From assembly GCF_004115085.1 (NCBI RefSeq), contig NZ_QXJP01000002.1:1-64000 (forward strand): 64,000 bases of DNA. Direction: 5' to 3'. The notes beneath the pieces are model-generated. The model ran no database searches and was not told the DNA's origin. It was given only the letters and a program-made list of their open reading frames with translations. Shown piece after piece: positions 1 through 9,394 of this stretch (position 1 is the stretch's first letter; each line of letters begins with the position of its first letter). A program made the position numbers and the translations under genes. The DNA comes from Longirhabdus pacifica (GTDB taxonomy: Bacteria; Bacillota; Bacilli; Paenibacillales; DSM-105158).

Positions 1-71
1 CCACTCTCATAAAGTTTTACCATCTGTTGTTTAAATTCAGGTGTAAATGTTCTTCTTGTTCTTTTGGTCAT
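1..71 (-). CDS. IS3-family transposase OrfA, N-terminal fragment cut by window edge
   Basis: The first 23-24 codons of an OrfA-type transposase read leftwards out of the window, beginning MTKRTRRTFTPEFKQQMVKL, which is the start of the HTH_Tnp_1 DNA-binding domain typical of IS3-family OrfA. A GAGGAGCGA ribosome binding site lies upstream of the ATG at 71-69. The rest of the element is outside the window, so whether it is intact cannot be told. The matching terminal inverted repeat is at 121-151. Confidence 0.8.
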   Translation of the reverse strand, partial: MTKRTRRTFTPEFKQQMVKLYES

Positions 72-151
72 TGTAGAACTCGCTCCTCTAATATATTAAT
101 TCTAGTCTACTTGACCTTAATTTTTCTGTCTAGCTAAGTGTAGCCGATCCA
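1..151 (-). mobile_element. Right-hand end of an IS3-like insertion sequence
   Basis: The OrfA start is followed by a non-coding leader and a terminal repeat. Read inwards from 151 it begins TGGATCGGCTACACTTAGCT and continues CTAGACAGAAAAA. Nearly the same 31 bases (three differences) recur in opposite orientation at 16984-17014, which supports reading this as an element end. The outer boundary at 151 is inferred from that match and the usual TG..CA ends. Confidence 0.65.
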
Positions 152-300
152 GCTTTTTTAGAAATATATCATCACATGATCGTTGCGCTTATCTAGCTTA
201 ACAAAAAGTTATGAAGAAAATTTGAAGAAGAAATACACAAAATAAAAAATATTAAAAACCAATGATATAATGGTAAAAAATAGTGGTTGGAGGCATGCTG

Positions 301-1155
301 ATGATAGTCAGAAAATTGATAGTTTATTTGCTTTTGCTTGTTATACTCTATCACCCTTATGTAAAAGGGGAAGTTTTCGCAGCGGAGAACAACGTGCATG
401 TTTTTATGGACGGACAAGAAATCCATTTTAATGTTCAGCCTACAATGAAAGATCAAACCGTATTCGTTCCAGTGAGAATGTTTGAGAATCTAGATGTCAC
501 CATAACTTGGCATCCTGAACACGACATCGTGTCGATCTCAAAAGAAGAGGATGACATGGAACTTATCATTCCTATTGGTAAGAATGTTGTCATTGTGAAT
601 GACGAGATCATCACGCTATCTTCTCCTATTGAAATGATAGACGGGAACACGATGGTACCTGTTCGCATTGTCGGAGAATCTTTAGGTGTACTGATCGGAT
701 GGGATGAGCATACGAATACGGTCATCATAAGCACTACCGCAATTAAATTTGCATATGACGATGAGTTTAAAATTTTAGGTGTTTCTGGAGAAAATCAAAG
801 TATTATCATTCATTATGAAGGAGGAAACCTTATAGATGAGATAAGATTAACACATGTCACTACGATGGATGAACAAGCGTTGCATTATACGCAAGCTTTA
901 ATAGAAGATCCGTCCTTTTACATGGATATAGAAGAACATGATATTAGAGATGAAAAAAATAATGTATTAGGATATATTTTTCTGGATGATGGAACGTTTA
1001 TAAATGCATTATTAATATCCGAAGGATTAGCTAAGTTTGATGCTTTTTCAAATAATTCCACTTGGAATGCACTTTTTGAATTTCTACAAACAGATGCACA
1101 GCAAAATAAGAGAGGTATTTGGTCAGATGCAGATAATAATGAACAACAAGAGTAA
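301..1155 (+). CDS. Secreted protein: copper amine oxidase N-like domain plus degenerate thermonuclease-like domain
   Basis: The start is taken at the ATG at 301 (GGAGG seven bases upstream); GTG 283 and ATG 295 are possible but badly spaced. A signal sequence is followed by a copper_amine_oxidN1 domain (roughly residues 30-145, with the repeated V-PVR and W....NTV pattern). The C-terminal third resembles staphylococcal nuclease (GYIFLDDGTFINALLISEGL ... KRGIW). The residues expected at the nuclease active site are not kept: the Arg before the AYIY-like strand is Asn/Val here. I therefore doubt that it is an active nuclease. The architecture repeats in the gene at 44280-45089. The protein probably acts outside the cell or at the wall; function unknown. 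Confidence 0.75.
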   Translation: MIVRKLIVYLLLLVILYHPYVKGEVFAAENNVHVFMDGQEIHFNVQPTMKDQTVFVPVRMFENLDVTITWHPEHDIVSISKEEDDMELIIPIGKNVVIVNDEIITLSSPIEMIDGNTMVPVRIVGESLGVLIGWDEHTNTVIISTTAIKFAYDDEFKILGVSGENQSIIIHYEGGNLIDEIRLTHVTTMDEQALHYTQALIEDPSFYMDIEEHDIRDEKNNVLGYIFLDDGTFINALLISEGLAKFDAFSNNSTWNALFEFLQTDAQQNKRGIWSDADNNEQQE

Positions 1156-1270
1156 GTGGCTATAGACGTAAAATAAGAAAGTAACTAAATGAAGGAACTA
1201 AGGATTTTCATACCCATGATGAAAAAGATGAACTGGCTTAGGTGACTTTTTCGGTACGAATAAATTATAA

Positions 1271-1316
1271 AAAAGCCAAATTCCACATGCAGCTGAGTGT
1301 CCGGAACTTGGCTTTT
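1271..1316. terminator. Bidirectional terminator hairpin between convergent genes
   Basis: AAAAGCCAA at 1271-1279 pairs with TTGGCTTTT at 1308-1316, with further pairing (TCC/GGA) inside. The A-run and T-run flanks suit termination on both strands, for the gene ending at 1155 (+) and the VanZ-like gene ending at 1353 (-). Confidence 0.7.
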
Positions 1317-1352
1317 CACATTAGAATCACATTGAGACTGTTTTGCAATACA

Positions 1353-2102
1353 TCATGGTGTAACTTTCTTGTTGTTATTAGTTTTTCTCATCAATCCAGC
1401 TATTTTAATGACGAGAACAATAACTACCCATCCTAAAGCTGCTCCCATCGTATTTAATATCACATCATCAATATCGAATCTTCCTATCTGTAGCATGAGT
1501 TGTAAGACTTCTATACTTAAGCTCATAAGCATAGAATGAAGGACGACCCTTGAGCCTTTTTGATATTTTGCAAATAATAAAGGTAAGAAAAAGCCAAGTG
1601 GCATAAAGATGAGTATATTACCTAAGGTGTTGTTTAAGACAATATCAAAATTGTATCGATGGTATTCTAGTATGTATGTAGATGTATTTTTAAAAGGGAT
1701 AAGGTTCATGTTGTGTTGCCATACAGCCATATCCCAGTAGCCTTTATTTTCTGGGTAAATATAAAAATAACGCAATCCATTCATATTTAATAACCGCTTA
1801 AAAATTAACTGAAACAAAGCAACAAACGCATATAAACTAAACTCAGTCCAAGTGACGATTTTTATCATTTTCGCATAGGGCGATAGTGAATGATTAATCC
1901 CTTTACTAATTTCATTTTCATTTCCGAACGATTGTATCGCTTGTAGTATGGCTTCGTGCTGTGAAAAGCCTTTGTCCTCATACTCTTGTTGCAACAAAAG
2001 CAAGTGATCTTTCATCTCGTCGAACATTTCTTCTTTCTCTGCCTCACTGCAATCTAATGGTTTCACAATTTGTCTTATGTAAGATTCCATCCTTTTGTCC
2101 AT
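1353..2102 (-). CDS. VanZ-family membrane protein with N-terminal permease-prefix domain
   Basis: Roughly the first 85 residues form the soluble helical permease-prefix/DUF1700-like domain found on PadR-linked membrane proteins (CSEAEKEEMFDEMKDHLLLL ... EAILQAIQSFG). The rest is a VanZ-like multi-helix region (TLGNILIFMPLGFFLPLLF; IGRFDIDDVILNTMGAALGW). The start is the ATG at 2102, preceded by AAGGGAGGGAACAG. It overlaps the PadR gene 2075-2425 by about 28 bases, so the two are translated together and the PadR protein probably controls this operon. Exact role unknown; VanZ itself gives low-level teicoplanin resistance, but most relatives are uncharacterised. Confidence 0.75.
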   Translation of the reverse strand: MDKRMESYIRQIVKPLDCSEAEKEEMFDEMKDHLLLLQQEYEDKGFSQHEAILQAIQSFGNENEISKGINHSLSPYAKMIKIVTWTEFSLYAFVALFQLIFKRLLNMNGLRYFYIYPENKGYWDMAVWQHNMNLIPFKNTSTYILEYHRYNFDIVLNNTLGNILIFMPLGFFLPLLFAKYQKGSRVVLHSMLMSLSIEVLQLMLQIGRFDIDDVILNTMGAALGWVVIVLVIKIAGLMRKTNNNKKVTP

Positions 2103-2425
2103 GCTGTTCCCTCCCTTGTAACATGAATTAAGTGGTTCACTTTTTTCCACTCTTCCATCTTCTTATTTAATTCTTCTTTGCCGCTAGCTAAAATACGGTA
2201 ATATTTCCGTCTACCACCTCGTTCAACATCTCCCCAATACGATTGAATCCATTCTTTTTTTTCTAAACGCTTTAAAGCAGGATACAACGTGCCTTCACTC
2301 ATGATGTAGTTGTCATTACTATTTTCTTTTAAACTCTTGGCCATTTCATAGCCGTACATATCTTTCCTTGCTAATAAAGAAAGAAGTAAGATGTCGATAC
2401 TTCCCTTCATTATTTCTTTGTCCAT
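2075..2425 (-). CDS. PadR-family transcriptional regulator
   Basis: A winged-helix protein of about 116 residues with the PadR pattern: GSIDILLLSLLARKDMYGYE at the N-terminus, SEGTLYPALKRLEKKEWI in the recognition region, and RRKYYRILASGKEEL in the wing. ATG 2425 is preferred because AGGAGGTGA lies nine bases upstream; an in-frame TTG directly abutting the SD is less likely. It is the first gene of a two-gene operon with the VanZ-like protein. PadR proteins usually repress their own operon and release it on stress or ligand. Confidence 0.85.
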   Translation of the reverse strand: MDKEIMKGSIDILLLSLLARKDMYGYEMAKSLKENSNDNYIMSEGTLYPALKRLEKKEWIQSYWGDVERGGRRKYYRILASGKEELNKKMEEWKKVNHLIHVTREGTAWTKGWNLT

Positions 2426-2515
2426 AATAACCAATCACCTCCTACATATTTCCATCCCGATTATAACCATTGTATATCAATGTACATCGTATTACAAGGT
2501 ATAGAATCAAAAAAT

Positions 2516-2566
2516 AAACAAGCCAAACTTTAAAGGGGAGTTGCACCCAAAGCTAGCTTGTTGTGT
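2516..2566. terminator. Hairpin between PadR operon and permease
   Basis: AACAAGC near 2516 pairs with GCTTGTT near 2566, with inner pairing of ACTTT with AAAG. It lies downstream of the permease gene (minus strand, ending at 2605) and is probably its terminator, although the T-run is weak. Confidence 0.45.
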
Positions 2567-2604
2567 ATATCAATCCATTCGCAATGCTATTTTTCTATCT
2601 TCTT

Positions 2605-3867
2605 TTATCTTTTACTATATACAGGTTGATCTAAGTGCAAAGCAGCTTGTTTATTCTCTTTTACTTGCTTCGTAATAAAAAAGCACATGAGCAATACAAT
2701 CACTATCAGCACATAGGGTGACGAAAATAATAAAATCCCAAACAGTACGATACACATGATGGTTATCATTATTTTCACCTTTTTAGAGGGAAACAACTTC
2801 CACGCTGCAAGTAAACATACCAAAACGTTACTAATAAAAAATGCATCGGCGATGGCTACTAACTGTTGTACATGTAACACATCAAAAAATATAAAAATAA
2901 ATACAAACATATGAACAGTAAATAACATGATGATCCCTGTGATGGGAACAGCATTCGCTGTTTTATATGTAAATATTTTAGGCCATTTATTTTCTACGCC
3001 TGTACTGTGAATCAATCTAGCAATCCCACCAATAAATAAGATGACACCCGTTAAACATAAACTCGGCGCAACAATACCCATGATCACATTGGCTGCGCTG
3101 CCAAACAAAGGTTTTAAAACGGCTGTTACTGTTATGTATTCACCTTGGATGTCAGACCACTGTATCGCTGCTGCAACGATCAAACAAACAACAGTAATCG
3201 TAATTGTGCTAAAAGTAATCGCTCTTGGAATGGTTTTACGTGTATTCTTCACCTCATTACTGTAATTTCCAATCACTTCCCACCCTACTACCATCCAAAA
3301 TAACAGTAGAAGACTACTGCCAAAGGAGGATAAGTCAAAACTAGTATTCATGGAAACCAGTTTAGGTTCTAATACAAGGGATACTAACCCTCCACTAAAT
3401 AACAAAATAACGGAAATAGAAGATAAAATAAAAGACAGCTGACCGACAAAAGAAACATGTCGCAACAAAATAACAAGGGAAAGTCCCATCAAAACAAAAG
3501 CCGTCCATTCCGTTGATAAAAAAGGATTAGGAAGAAATTGTGCTGCCGTCAAAAGTACCGCAATAGGACCAAAACAAACAGCACCGATAATAAAAAACGA
3601 AGCTAACATTCTAATTTGTTTACCAAATACAGCTTCTATCGCTTGTGTAACCCCAGCATCCCCAGGGAACTTCATACTTAATTGTCCAAACAAATATGCA
3701 AAAAAGCAGTTTACGATCATGATAATGACCCAGGATAAAATCGCATACTCCCCTGCGACCTCGTAAATGAGCGGCGGTAATATAATAATTCCAGAGCCTA
3801 AAATAGGTCCGATAATAAGTCCACTTAATTGTATAGCATTCAATTTCTTCTCTTTTACTGTGTTCAT
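2605..3867 (-). CDS. APC-superfamily amino acid permease (YjeH-like)
   Basis: A hydrophobic protein of about 420 residues with some twelve predicted membrane segments. It begins NAIQLSGLIIGPILGSGIII, the APC-family first-helix signature with the unwound GSG stretch. It resembles YjeH-type amino acid exporters of this length. ATG 3867 is preferred (GAGGTG six bases upstream) over the upstream in-frame ATG 3888. It is divergent from the LysR regulator at 3961 with a perfect inverted repeat between them, so it is very likely the regulator's target. Substrate unknown. Confidence 0.8.
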   Translation of the reverse strand: MNTVKEKKLNAIQLSGLIIGPILGSGIIILPPLIYEVAGEYAILSWVIIMIVNCFFAYLFGQLSMKFPGDAGVTQAIEAVFGKQIRMLASFFIIGAVCFGPIAVLLTAAQFLPNPFLSTEWTAFVLMGLSLVILLRHVSFVGQLSFILSSISVILLFSGGLVSLVLEPKLVSMNTSFDLSSFGSSLLLLFWMVVGWEVIGNYSNEVKNTRKTIPRAITFSTITITVVCLIVAAAIQWSDIQGEYITVTAVLKPLFGSAANVIMGIVAPSLCLTGVILFIGGIARLIHSTGVENKWPKIFTYKTANAVPITGIIMLFTVHMFVFIFIFFDVLHVQQLVAIADAFFISNVLVCLLAAWKLFPSKKVKIMITIMCIVLFGILLFSSPYVLIVIVLLMCFFITKQVKENKQAALHLDQPVYSKR

Positions 3868-3903
3868 GGTCATCACCTCATGTTTCATAGCTTATCATAG
3901 ACG

Positions 3904-3938
3904 TTACTATCATCGTTATATATAATTAATGATAGTAA
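3904..3938. promoter_or_regulatory. Candidate LysR operator between permease and regulator
   Basis: TTACTATCAT at 3904-3913 and ATGATAGTAA at 3929-3938 form a perfect 10-bp inverted repeat with a 15-bp AT-rich spacer. It contains the T-N11-A arrangement usual for LysR boxes. A further GATAGTAG half-site occurs just before the LysR start codon. The position in a divergent promoter region supports control of both genes. Confidence 0.6.
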
Positions 3939-3960
3939 TAATCGAAAAAGGTGATAGTAG

Positions 3961-4881
3961 ATGGATATCGACATATACCGTACATTTATTGAAGTTGTAA
4001 AATGGAAAAATTACAGTAAAGCGGCAGAACAACTCGGTTATGCTCAATCTAGTGTAACGACCCAAATGAAAAAACTAGAGACATATTATGAGGCTAAAAT
4101 GTTTGAAAGAATTGGTGGAAAAATGCAACTAACGTATGCAGGTGAAAACCTATACACATATGCACTCAATATAGTCGGCTTAGAGAATGAGGCGAAACAG
4201 CGTATACGACATACAGATGAATGCTCTGGTTCTCTTTCTATTGGAACGGTTGAGTCCCTTGCTACATTTGAACTCATCAAATATTTTAAACATTTTAATC
4301 ATGAATATCCGCGTGTTACTTTTTCTGTTGAATCTAATTTATGTAAGTACTTATACGAAGGAGTGCGACATGGTACATATGATTTAGCTATCGTTATGGA
4401 TGAATACCGTCCACACGATAAAGATCTAATAAAAATTAACATGCGAAAAGAAGAAATGGTTTTGGTTGCATGCATGGACCATCCTTTATGTAACTATGAC
4501 ACTGTAAAAATGGCAGATTTACAAGGTGAAACGTTCGTATTTGCTGAAAAAGATTGTTCCTATCGTACGATATTTGAAAAAGCATTAAAAAATAATGGGG
4601 TTCATTACAGTAAATCATTAGAATTTAATAGCATCGAAGCCATTAAGGAATGTGTAAAAGCGGGATTAGGTATCTCGTTACTGCCTAAAATAACGGTGGT
4701 TCGTGAGCTGAATGAAAATCAATTAGCTTGCGTTCCCGTAGAGGAAGCAAACATGGAAGTATTTTCGCAAATCGTCATCCATAATAAAAAATGGATCTCT
4801 CCTATCGTGGAACGGTTTATTCAACTTCTAGTGCCAGATTTCAATATAAAAGATACTGCTATTTCCGATTTACTTCATTAA
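3961..4881 (+). CDS. LysR-family transcriptional regulator
   Basis: A 306-residue protein of normal LysR length. The N-terminal HTH (residues 1-60) reads YRTFIEVVKWKNYSKAAEQL and then SSVTTQMKKLE. The C-terminal part is a substrate-binding-like effector domain (FVFAEKDCSY ... GLGISLLPKI). GGTGATAG lies just upstream of the ATG. It is divergent from the APC permease, so the effector is probably an amino acid or related molecule (inference). Confidence 0.88.
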   Translation: MDIDIYRTFIEVVKWKNYSKAAEQLGYAQSSVTTQMKKLETYYEAKMFERIGGKMQLTYAGENLYTYALNIVGLENEAKQRIRHTDECSGSLSIGTVESLATFELIKYFKHFNHEYPRVTFSVESNLCKYLYEGVRHGTYDLAIVMDEYRPHDKDLIKINMRKEEMVLVACMDHPLCNYDTVKMADLQGETFVFAEKDCSYRTIFEKALKNNGVHYSKSLEFNSIEAIKECVKAGLGISLLPKITVVRELNENQLACVPVEEANMEVFSQIVIHNKKWISPIVERFIQLLVPDFNIKDTAISDLLH

Positions 4882-5038
4882 CTTCCTACATTAAAGTAAT
4901 CAAAATATTTAAAAACGAAACGATTCTTTATTTTTGAGAGGAATCTGAATCCATGACATGATCAAAGTAATGGAGCTGTTATTCACTCCATATTTTTATT
5001 TCCTCCTCTCCCCTTTTGCACATAGCATTGTCATAACC

Positions 5039-5296
5039 CTATATTAAATTCACATTGCTGTCGTCATAATCATATCGAAATCCATCTTGTTGCACGTCAT
5101 TTGTTTTTTCTTCGGTATGTTGTTGATGTTGTTCATTGTCGCTATTCGTTAATGTCGACGCACTAGTGTCATGATCCATCTTACTTAACACTTGGCGATA
5201 TTTATTCAACGTATCTTCTTCAACTTGATACTTTAGCGCTGTATGCAAAGCTTGTTCAATAATATGGTAATCTTCACTGTTCAAAGTATGGCTCAC
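5039..5296 (-). CDS. Small hypothetical acidic protein
   Basis: About 85 residues starting at GTG 5296 (GGGAGG upstream), or 88 from GTG 5305. The N-terminal half looks helical (EDYHIIEQALHTALKYQVEE), the middle is Ser/Thr/Gln/His-rich, and the tail is acidic (FRYDYDDSNVN). I recognise no family. The good ribosome binding site argues that it is a real gene. Confidence 0.5.
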   Translation of the reverse strand: MSHTLNSEDYHIIEQALHTALKYQVEEDTLNKYRQVLSKMDHDTSASTLTNSDNEQHQQHTEEKTNDVQQDGFRYDYDDSNVNLI

Positions 5297-5543
5297 CGTA
5301 ACCACCTCCCATTTGTTCGCTTTTCTTAATTTGCTATTTCATGATATTTTATATACATCTGTATTCTTATTTTGTCTTTTATATTTTTTATCTTTCAGTT
5401 ACAAATCATGTTAGTTGGCTGTTTTTTTACTCACACTATAAATAATCGCATTACATTCTTTATTAGTGACAATAACTGTCACTATGGTCTGTTATATTAG
5501 TTATGGAACATACACATAACGGAAGCGAAAGGAAGATAAAAGA

Positions 5544-6449
5544 ATGAACAATATGCATGACAAGAAGCAGAGACCTTTGAAAGATAAAATAGCAGTCGTT
5601 ACGGGTGCCACGCGAGGCGCAGGGCGAGGAATTGCCATGATGTTAGGTGAAGCTGGAGCTACTGTATATGTAACGGGAAGAACGACGAAAGGAAATGTTT
5701 CTCCTATGGGTAGAACGGAAACCATAGATGAAACTGCAGAATTGGTAACAAAAAAAGGCGGAAAAGGTATACCGGTCAAGGTCGACCATACGGTAGAAGA
5801 AGAAGTAAAATCACTATTTCAACGCATTGACAAGGAACAAGACGGTAAATTGCATATTTTAGTGAATGATGTTTGGGGTGGTGATCCATTAACGGATTGG
5901 AATGCATCGTTCTGGGAGCATTCATTGCAAGATGGTTTACTAATGCAAAAAAATGCTGTTCACTCTCATATGATAACGAGCTATTATGCTGCTCCACTCC
6001 TTGTGAAAAATGATAAAGGATTAATTATTGAAATAACAGACGGTGTCGATTACAACTATAGAGGTAACTTATATTACAGTTTAGCCAAAATTTCTGCCAT
6101 CCATTTAGCACAGGCCATGGCAAAAGACTTAGAACCTCATCACGTCACTTGTATCGCATTAACCCCTGGATTTTTAAGATCAGAAGCAATGTTAGAGCTT
6201 TTCGAAGTGACAGAAGAAAACTGGCAGGAAGGTGCGAAAAAAGACCCTCACTTTATCGCATCCGAAACCCCATTTTTTGTCGGAAGAGCGGTTGCCGCTT
6301 TAGCAACAGATCCTCATGTTCATCGTAAAACAGGTACAGTAACAAGTTCATGGGAATGTGCTAGAGAATATGGTTTTACCGATGTAAATGGTCAAACACC
6401 AGACTGGGGTAAACACTTTGAAGAGCACGTTTTAAGTAAAGAAACCTAA
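5544..6449 (+). CDS. SDR-family oxidoreductase
   Basis: A 301-residue short-chain dehydrogenase with a Rossmann start (DKIAVVTGATRGAGRGIAMM, TGxxxGxG), and YYSLAKIS carrying the catalytic Tyr-x3-Lys. It is somewhat longer than a classical SDR (about 250), like the DHRS1-type group. AGGAAG precedes the ATG. It is followed 54 bases later by a WYL-type regulator in the same direction, perhaps co-transcribed. Substrate unknown. Confidence 0.85.
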   Translation: MNNMHDKKQRPLKDKIAVVTGATRGAGRGIAMMLGEAGATVYVTGRTTKGNVSPMGRTETIDETAELVTKKGGKGIPVKVDHTVEEEVKSLFQRIDKEQDGKLHILVNDVWGGDPLTDWNASFWEHSLQDGLLMQKNAVHSHMITSYYAAPLLVKNDKGLIIEITDGVDYNYRGNLYYSLAKISAIHLAQAMAKDLEPHHVTCIALTPGFLRSEAMLELFEVTEENWQEGAKKDPHFIASETPFFVGRAVAALATDPHVHRKTGTVTSSWECAREYGFTDVNGQTPDWGKHFEEHVLSKET

Positions 6450-6503
6450 AGTTTATAAAAAAATGCACATCTAAAATAGAGAGACGAATCAACGGAGGAG
6501 CAC

Positions 6504-7457
6504 ATGTCAAAATCACAAAGATTAATTGAACTCATGATGACAGTCAACAGAATGAGAAAATTTACTGTAGGTGAACTAGCTGACCAATTCTCAGTGTCAA
6601 AACGTACCATATTAAGAGACTTGCAGGAGCTAAGTGAACTCGGTGTACCATTGTATTCTGAAGTAGGGCCTCATGGTGGATATCAAGTGATAAAAGAAAG
6701 CATGCTCCCTCCTATTGCTTTTAAAGAAGCAGAAGCGGTTTCCATCTTCTTTGCCATTCACGCTTTACGTCATTATGCTTATTTACCTTTTGAGGAAGAA
6801 GCAGAAGCAGCCTTACAAAAATTTTATCTACATCTCTCAGGTGATATTAGAGATGAAATCGATCAAATGAAAAATCGTATAGATTTTTTTTCACCGCAAA
6901 GGCAGTATCCTTTTCCCCATCTGCCTCTACTCTTACATACATCTATAAAGCAACAAGTCATCTGCATTCAATATGACGGATTAGAACGGACGACAAAAAG
7001 GCACATACAACCTATAGGCGTATACGCTCAAAATGGCTTGTGGTATTGTCCGGCATATTGCTTCGAACGTGAAAGTATTCGTGTATTTCGCTGCGATCGA
7101 ATTTTAGATGTGGAGATAGATACGTCCGGAATAGAGTCAAAAGAGTTGCAGCATGTTCATTTGGAAAATTTCTATTCCTACATGCAAAGAGACGCAAAGC
7201 AAGTGGAGTATATGGTGGAGCTGACTAAAGAAGGCGTTCGTCGTTGTGAAACAGATATAAGATGGAAACAAGATTTGTACAAATATGATCATGGTAGTGG
7301 TTATTTAAAGGGAAGTCTCCCTGAGAGTCAACTTTCTTTTTTTGCTTCTTTTTTCATGAGCTTAGGTTCAGAAGCTAAAGTTTGTGAGCCTGCACAATTA
7401 GTGAATGCTATGAAAGACATGATTAAAACATTAATGCAGCAATACGACCTTGAATGA
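6504..7457 (+). CDS. YafY-type HTH-WYL transcriptional regulator
   Basis: 317 residues. An N-terminal DeoR-like HTH_11 (ELADQFSVSKRTILRDLQEL) is followed by a PQRQYPF linker and a WYL domain (QYDGLERTTKRHIQPIGVYA ... GLWYCPAYCFERESIRVFRC) and a WCX-like tail. GGAGGAGC precedes the ATG. It sits behind the SDR gene, which it may regulate; such regulators commonly act on neighbouring genes. Confidence 0.85.
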   Translation: MSKSQRLIELMMTVNRMRKFTVGELADQFSVSKRTILRDLQELSELGVPLYSEVGPHGGYQVIKESMLPPIAFKEAEAVSIFFAIHALRHYAYLPFEEEAEAALQKFYLHLSGDIRDEIDQMKNRIDFFSPQRQYPFPHLPLLLHTSIKQQVICIQYDGLERTTKRHIQPIGVYAQNGLWYCPAYCFERESIRVFRCDRILDVEIDTSGIESKELQHVHLENFYSYMQRDAKQVEYMVELTKEGVRRCETDIRWKQDLYKYDHGSGYLKGSLPESQLSFFASFFMSLGSEAKVCEPAQLVNAMKDMIKTLMQQYDLE

Positions 7458-7574
7458 CACTACGAAAAGGAGAAAGCATCACATAGTATCAAATGCTTAC
7501 CTCTAATGTAACAGAAATGAGCAAAAATTATATAATGCACTCTCCTTCTCCTCCTACGAAAGCAGTACTCAGGT

Positions 7575-7606
7575 TACACCTATTTACCGATGTTGTAATA
7601 GGTGTA
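7575..7606 (+). terminator. Terminator-like hairpin after WYL regulator
   Basis: TACACCTATT at 7575-7584 pairs perfectly with AATAGGTGTA at 7597-7606, followed by TTCCTTTAT. It lies in the 274-base gap before the N-acetyltransferase gene. Confidence 0.55.
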
Positions 7607-7731
7607 TTCCTTTATCATTAACATATAAACAAATGTATTTGCTCATTCAATTAACCCGTCAAGTCATCCATACCATGATGGTTTGAAATGAATGCCACTA
7701 TGAATGCCATTTTAAAGTGGGAGTGATAAAA

Positions 7732-8358
7732 ATGAACGTAGAACAATATTTAAATCGAATTAACGTAAATACATTACACGATGACCCATATACTAATCTT
7801 GTACATCTATTAAAGCAACATGTATTTACAGTGCCATTTGAGAATTTAGATGTAATCAGAAAAGTTCCTATTACACTGGATTTACAGCGTATTTACGAAA
7901 AAATTGTGCATCGTCATCGCGGTGGATTCTGCTACGAAATTAATGGACTATTTCATTGGCTGCTGAAAGAACTGGGATACAATGTAAAAAGAATTGCTGC
8001 CACAGTGAAAAAAAATAAATCTGAGTGGTACAAAGATCATACTCATTTGAGCAATATCGTTACTTTGAACCAAAAGGAATATGTAGTGGATGCCGGGGAA
8101 CGTTACAAAGTTACTAAAATGAACGATATGATCTATTATGTGCAAAGATACGATGAAGAAGAAAAAGAATGGTTGACATCTTATAAGTTTACTACGGAGG
8201 AGATAGAGTTTTTATTTTTCGAAGATATGTGTAAGTGGAACCAAAGCCCAGCCTCACCATTCACACAAAAACTAATCGTTACATTGAGCAATGAACATGG
8301 AAGAGTATCGCTTACAGGGAAAGAAATCATTACAACGATAAAATGGCTTGAAAACTAA
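7732..8358 (+). CDS. Arylamine N-acetyltransferase family protein
   Basis: About 208 residues. The NAT catalytic triad is visible: Cys in HRGGFCYEINGLF, His in DHTHLSNIVTL and Asp in YVVDAGE. The N-terminal VPFENLDVI is also diagnostic. It is shorter than the usual 250-280 residues, lacking part of the third domain. ATG 7732 is preferred because GTGGGAGTG lies just upstream. It transfers acetyl from acetyl-CoA to arylamines or hydrazines, although many bacterial relatives act in secondary metabolism. It stands alone between non-coding gaps. Confidence 0.85.
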   Translation: MNVEQYLNRINVNTLHDDPYTNLVHLLKQHVFTVPFENLDVIRKVPITLDLQRIYEKIVHRHRGGFCYEINGLFHWLLKELGYNVKRIAATVKKNKSEWYKDHTHLSNIVTLNQKEYVVDAGERYKVTKMNDMIYYVQRYDEEEKEWLTSYKFTTEEIEFLFFEDMCKWNQSPASPFTQKLIVTLSNEHGRVSLTGKEIITTIKWLEN

Positions 8359-8791
8359 AAAATCTTATCCCATAGAAAAAAGAGCATCATTGTTAAAGCA
8401 ACTTTTTAACATACAGCTGCATGATCCCACTATTACACAAATACAGGTGTAAGAAGTTGTCGTGGGCAGCATCGTATAAGTGAATGAAGAATGTTTAAGC
8501 TTCCATTCCATTTCAATCCTTAACCTATAGCATATTACAACGACATCTTATCTTACATTATATGTAAATTTGATTTTTTATATCTATCTATTTGAGATTT
8601 TATTATTGGATGATGCTCATTTTAATGTAGTTTTGATTGACCTTCATATGTTGTGTACGAAAGAAGTAATGAACTTTGTTAGAACGAAATTTTAAACCGT
8701 GCAAACACGTTTAGTGATAAAACGCTTTGTATGGTCGCCATACTGTGATATAATCGCTGTACTATATTGGTCTATGGAGCTGAGTTGTGAT
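8359..8791. other. Intergenic region with promoter for the next regulator
   Basis: About 430 bases with no convincing gene. The first 340 bases hold only weak repeats. The last part carries the promoter and operator described at 8727-8754. Confidence 0.5.
8727..8754 (+). promoter_or_regulatory. Promoter with embedded operator-like palindrome
   Basis: TTGTAT (8727-8732) and TATAAT (8749-8754) are spaced by 16 bases. GTATGG at 8729-8734 and CCATAC at 8738-8743 form an inverted repeat inside the promoter. This suits autoregulation by the PadR-like protein encoded just downstream (inference). Confidence 0.5.
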
Positions 8792-9172
8792 ATGCCTAGG
8801 AAACATGATCCTGTTGAAAAAGAAAGTACGCTTGGTCATCTCATTAAGGTGCAACAAGTCATTGATTTTGTTGTGTTGTCAGAATTGAAAAGTGGGAAGC
8901 AATTTTATGTTAGTGAATTGGATCAAAAAATTGCGGAAGCATTGGGCGGTGTTGGTGTGAATGATTCGTATTTAAGTGCGAGGCTCAAGAAGCTATATGA
9001 AAATGGACACGTTGTGCGAGAATGGAAAGGAGACGACCGTTACAACCGTTACTATCAAATTACGGAGGATGGCCAGGCTTATTTAAACATGATGTTAGAT
9101 GATATAGCTGAACGCGCCAAACTTGCGCAAAAAGTATATTCTAATTTTGAAAAATACATAAATCAAGCTTGA
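8792..9172 (+). CDS. PadR-like winged-helix regulator
   Basis: About 126 residues from ATG 8792, with a longer in-frame extension back to 8699 that would overlap the promoter and is therefore rejected. Winged-helix pattern: HLIKVQQVIDFVVLSELKSG, LSARLKKLYENGHVVREW, and a wing with RYYQITEDGQAYL. It resembles PadR/LtrA-type one-domain regulators. No partner gene is adjacent. Confidence 0.6.
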   Translation: MPRKHDPVEKESTLGHLIKVQQVIDFVVLSELKSGKQFYVSELDQKIAEALGGVGVNDSYLSARLKKLYENGHVVREWKGDDRYNRYYQITEDGQAYLNMMLDDIAERAKLAQKVYSNFEKYINQA

Positions 9173-9206
9173 ATCGTTGATTACTTAATAGTTTAGCAGT
9201 TAGAGA

Positions 9207-9239
9207 CCTTGAAAAACTTCATCATAGAAGCTTTCAAGG
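9207..9239 (+). terminator. Terminator after PadR-like regulator
   Basis: CCTTGAAA..CTTC at 9207-9220 pairs with GAAG.TTTCAAGG at 9227-9239, followed by CTTTTAATTGTTTTT. Confidence 0.7.
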
Positions 9240-9394
9240 CTTTTAATTGTTTTTATTACATATGTGTTTAAATGGATTTATACAAAAAAGTACATATATT
9301 TAGCCTTATTCATTTTGTTCTGTACCGTCAATAATTTTGTGTGTGTAAATGGAAATGACTTTGCATGCAAAAATCTTTCGTTACTGATTAAACA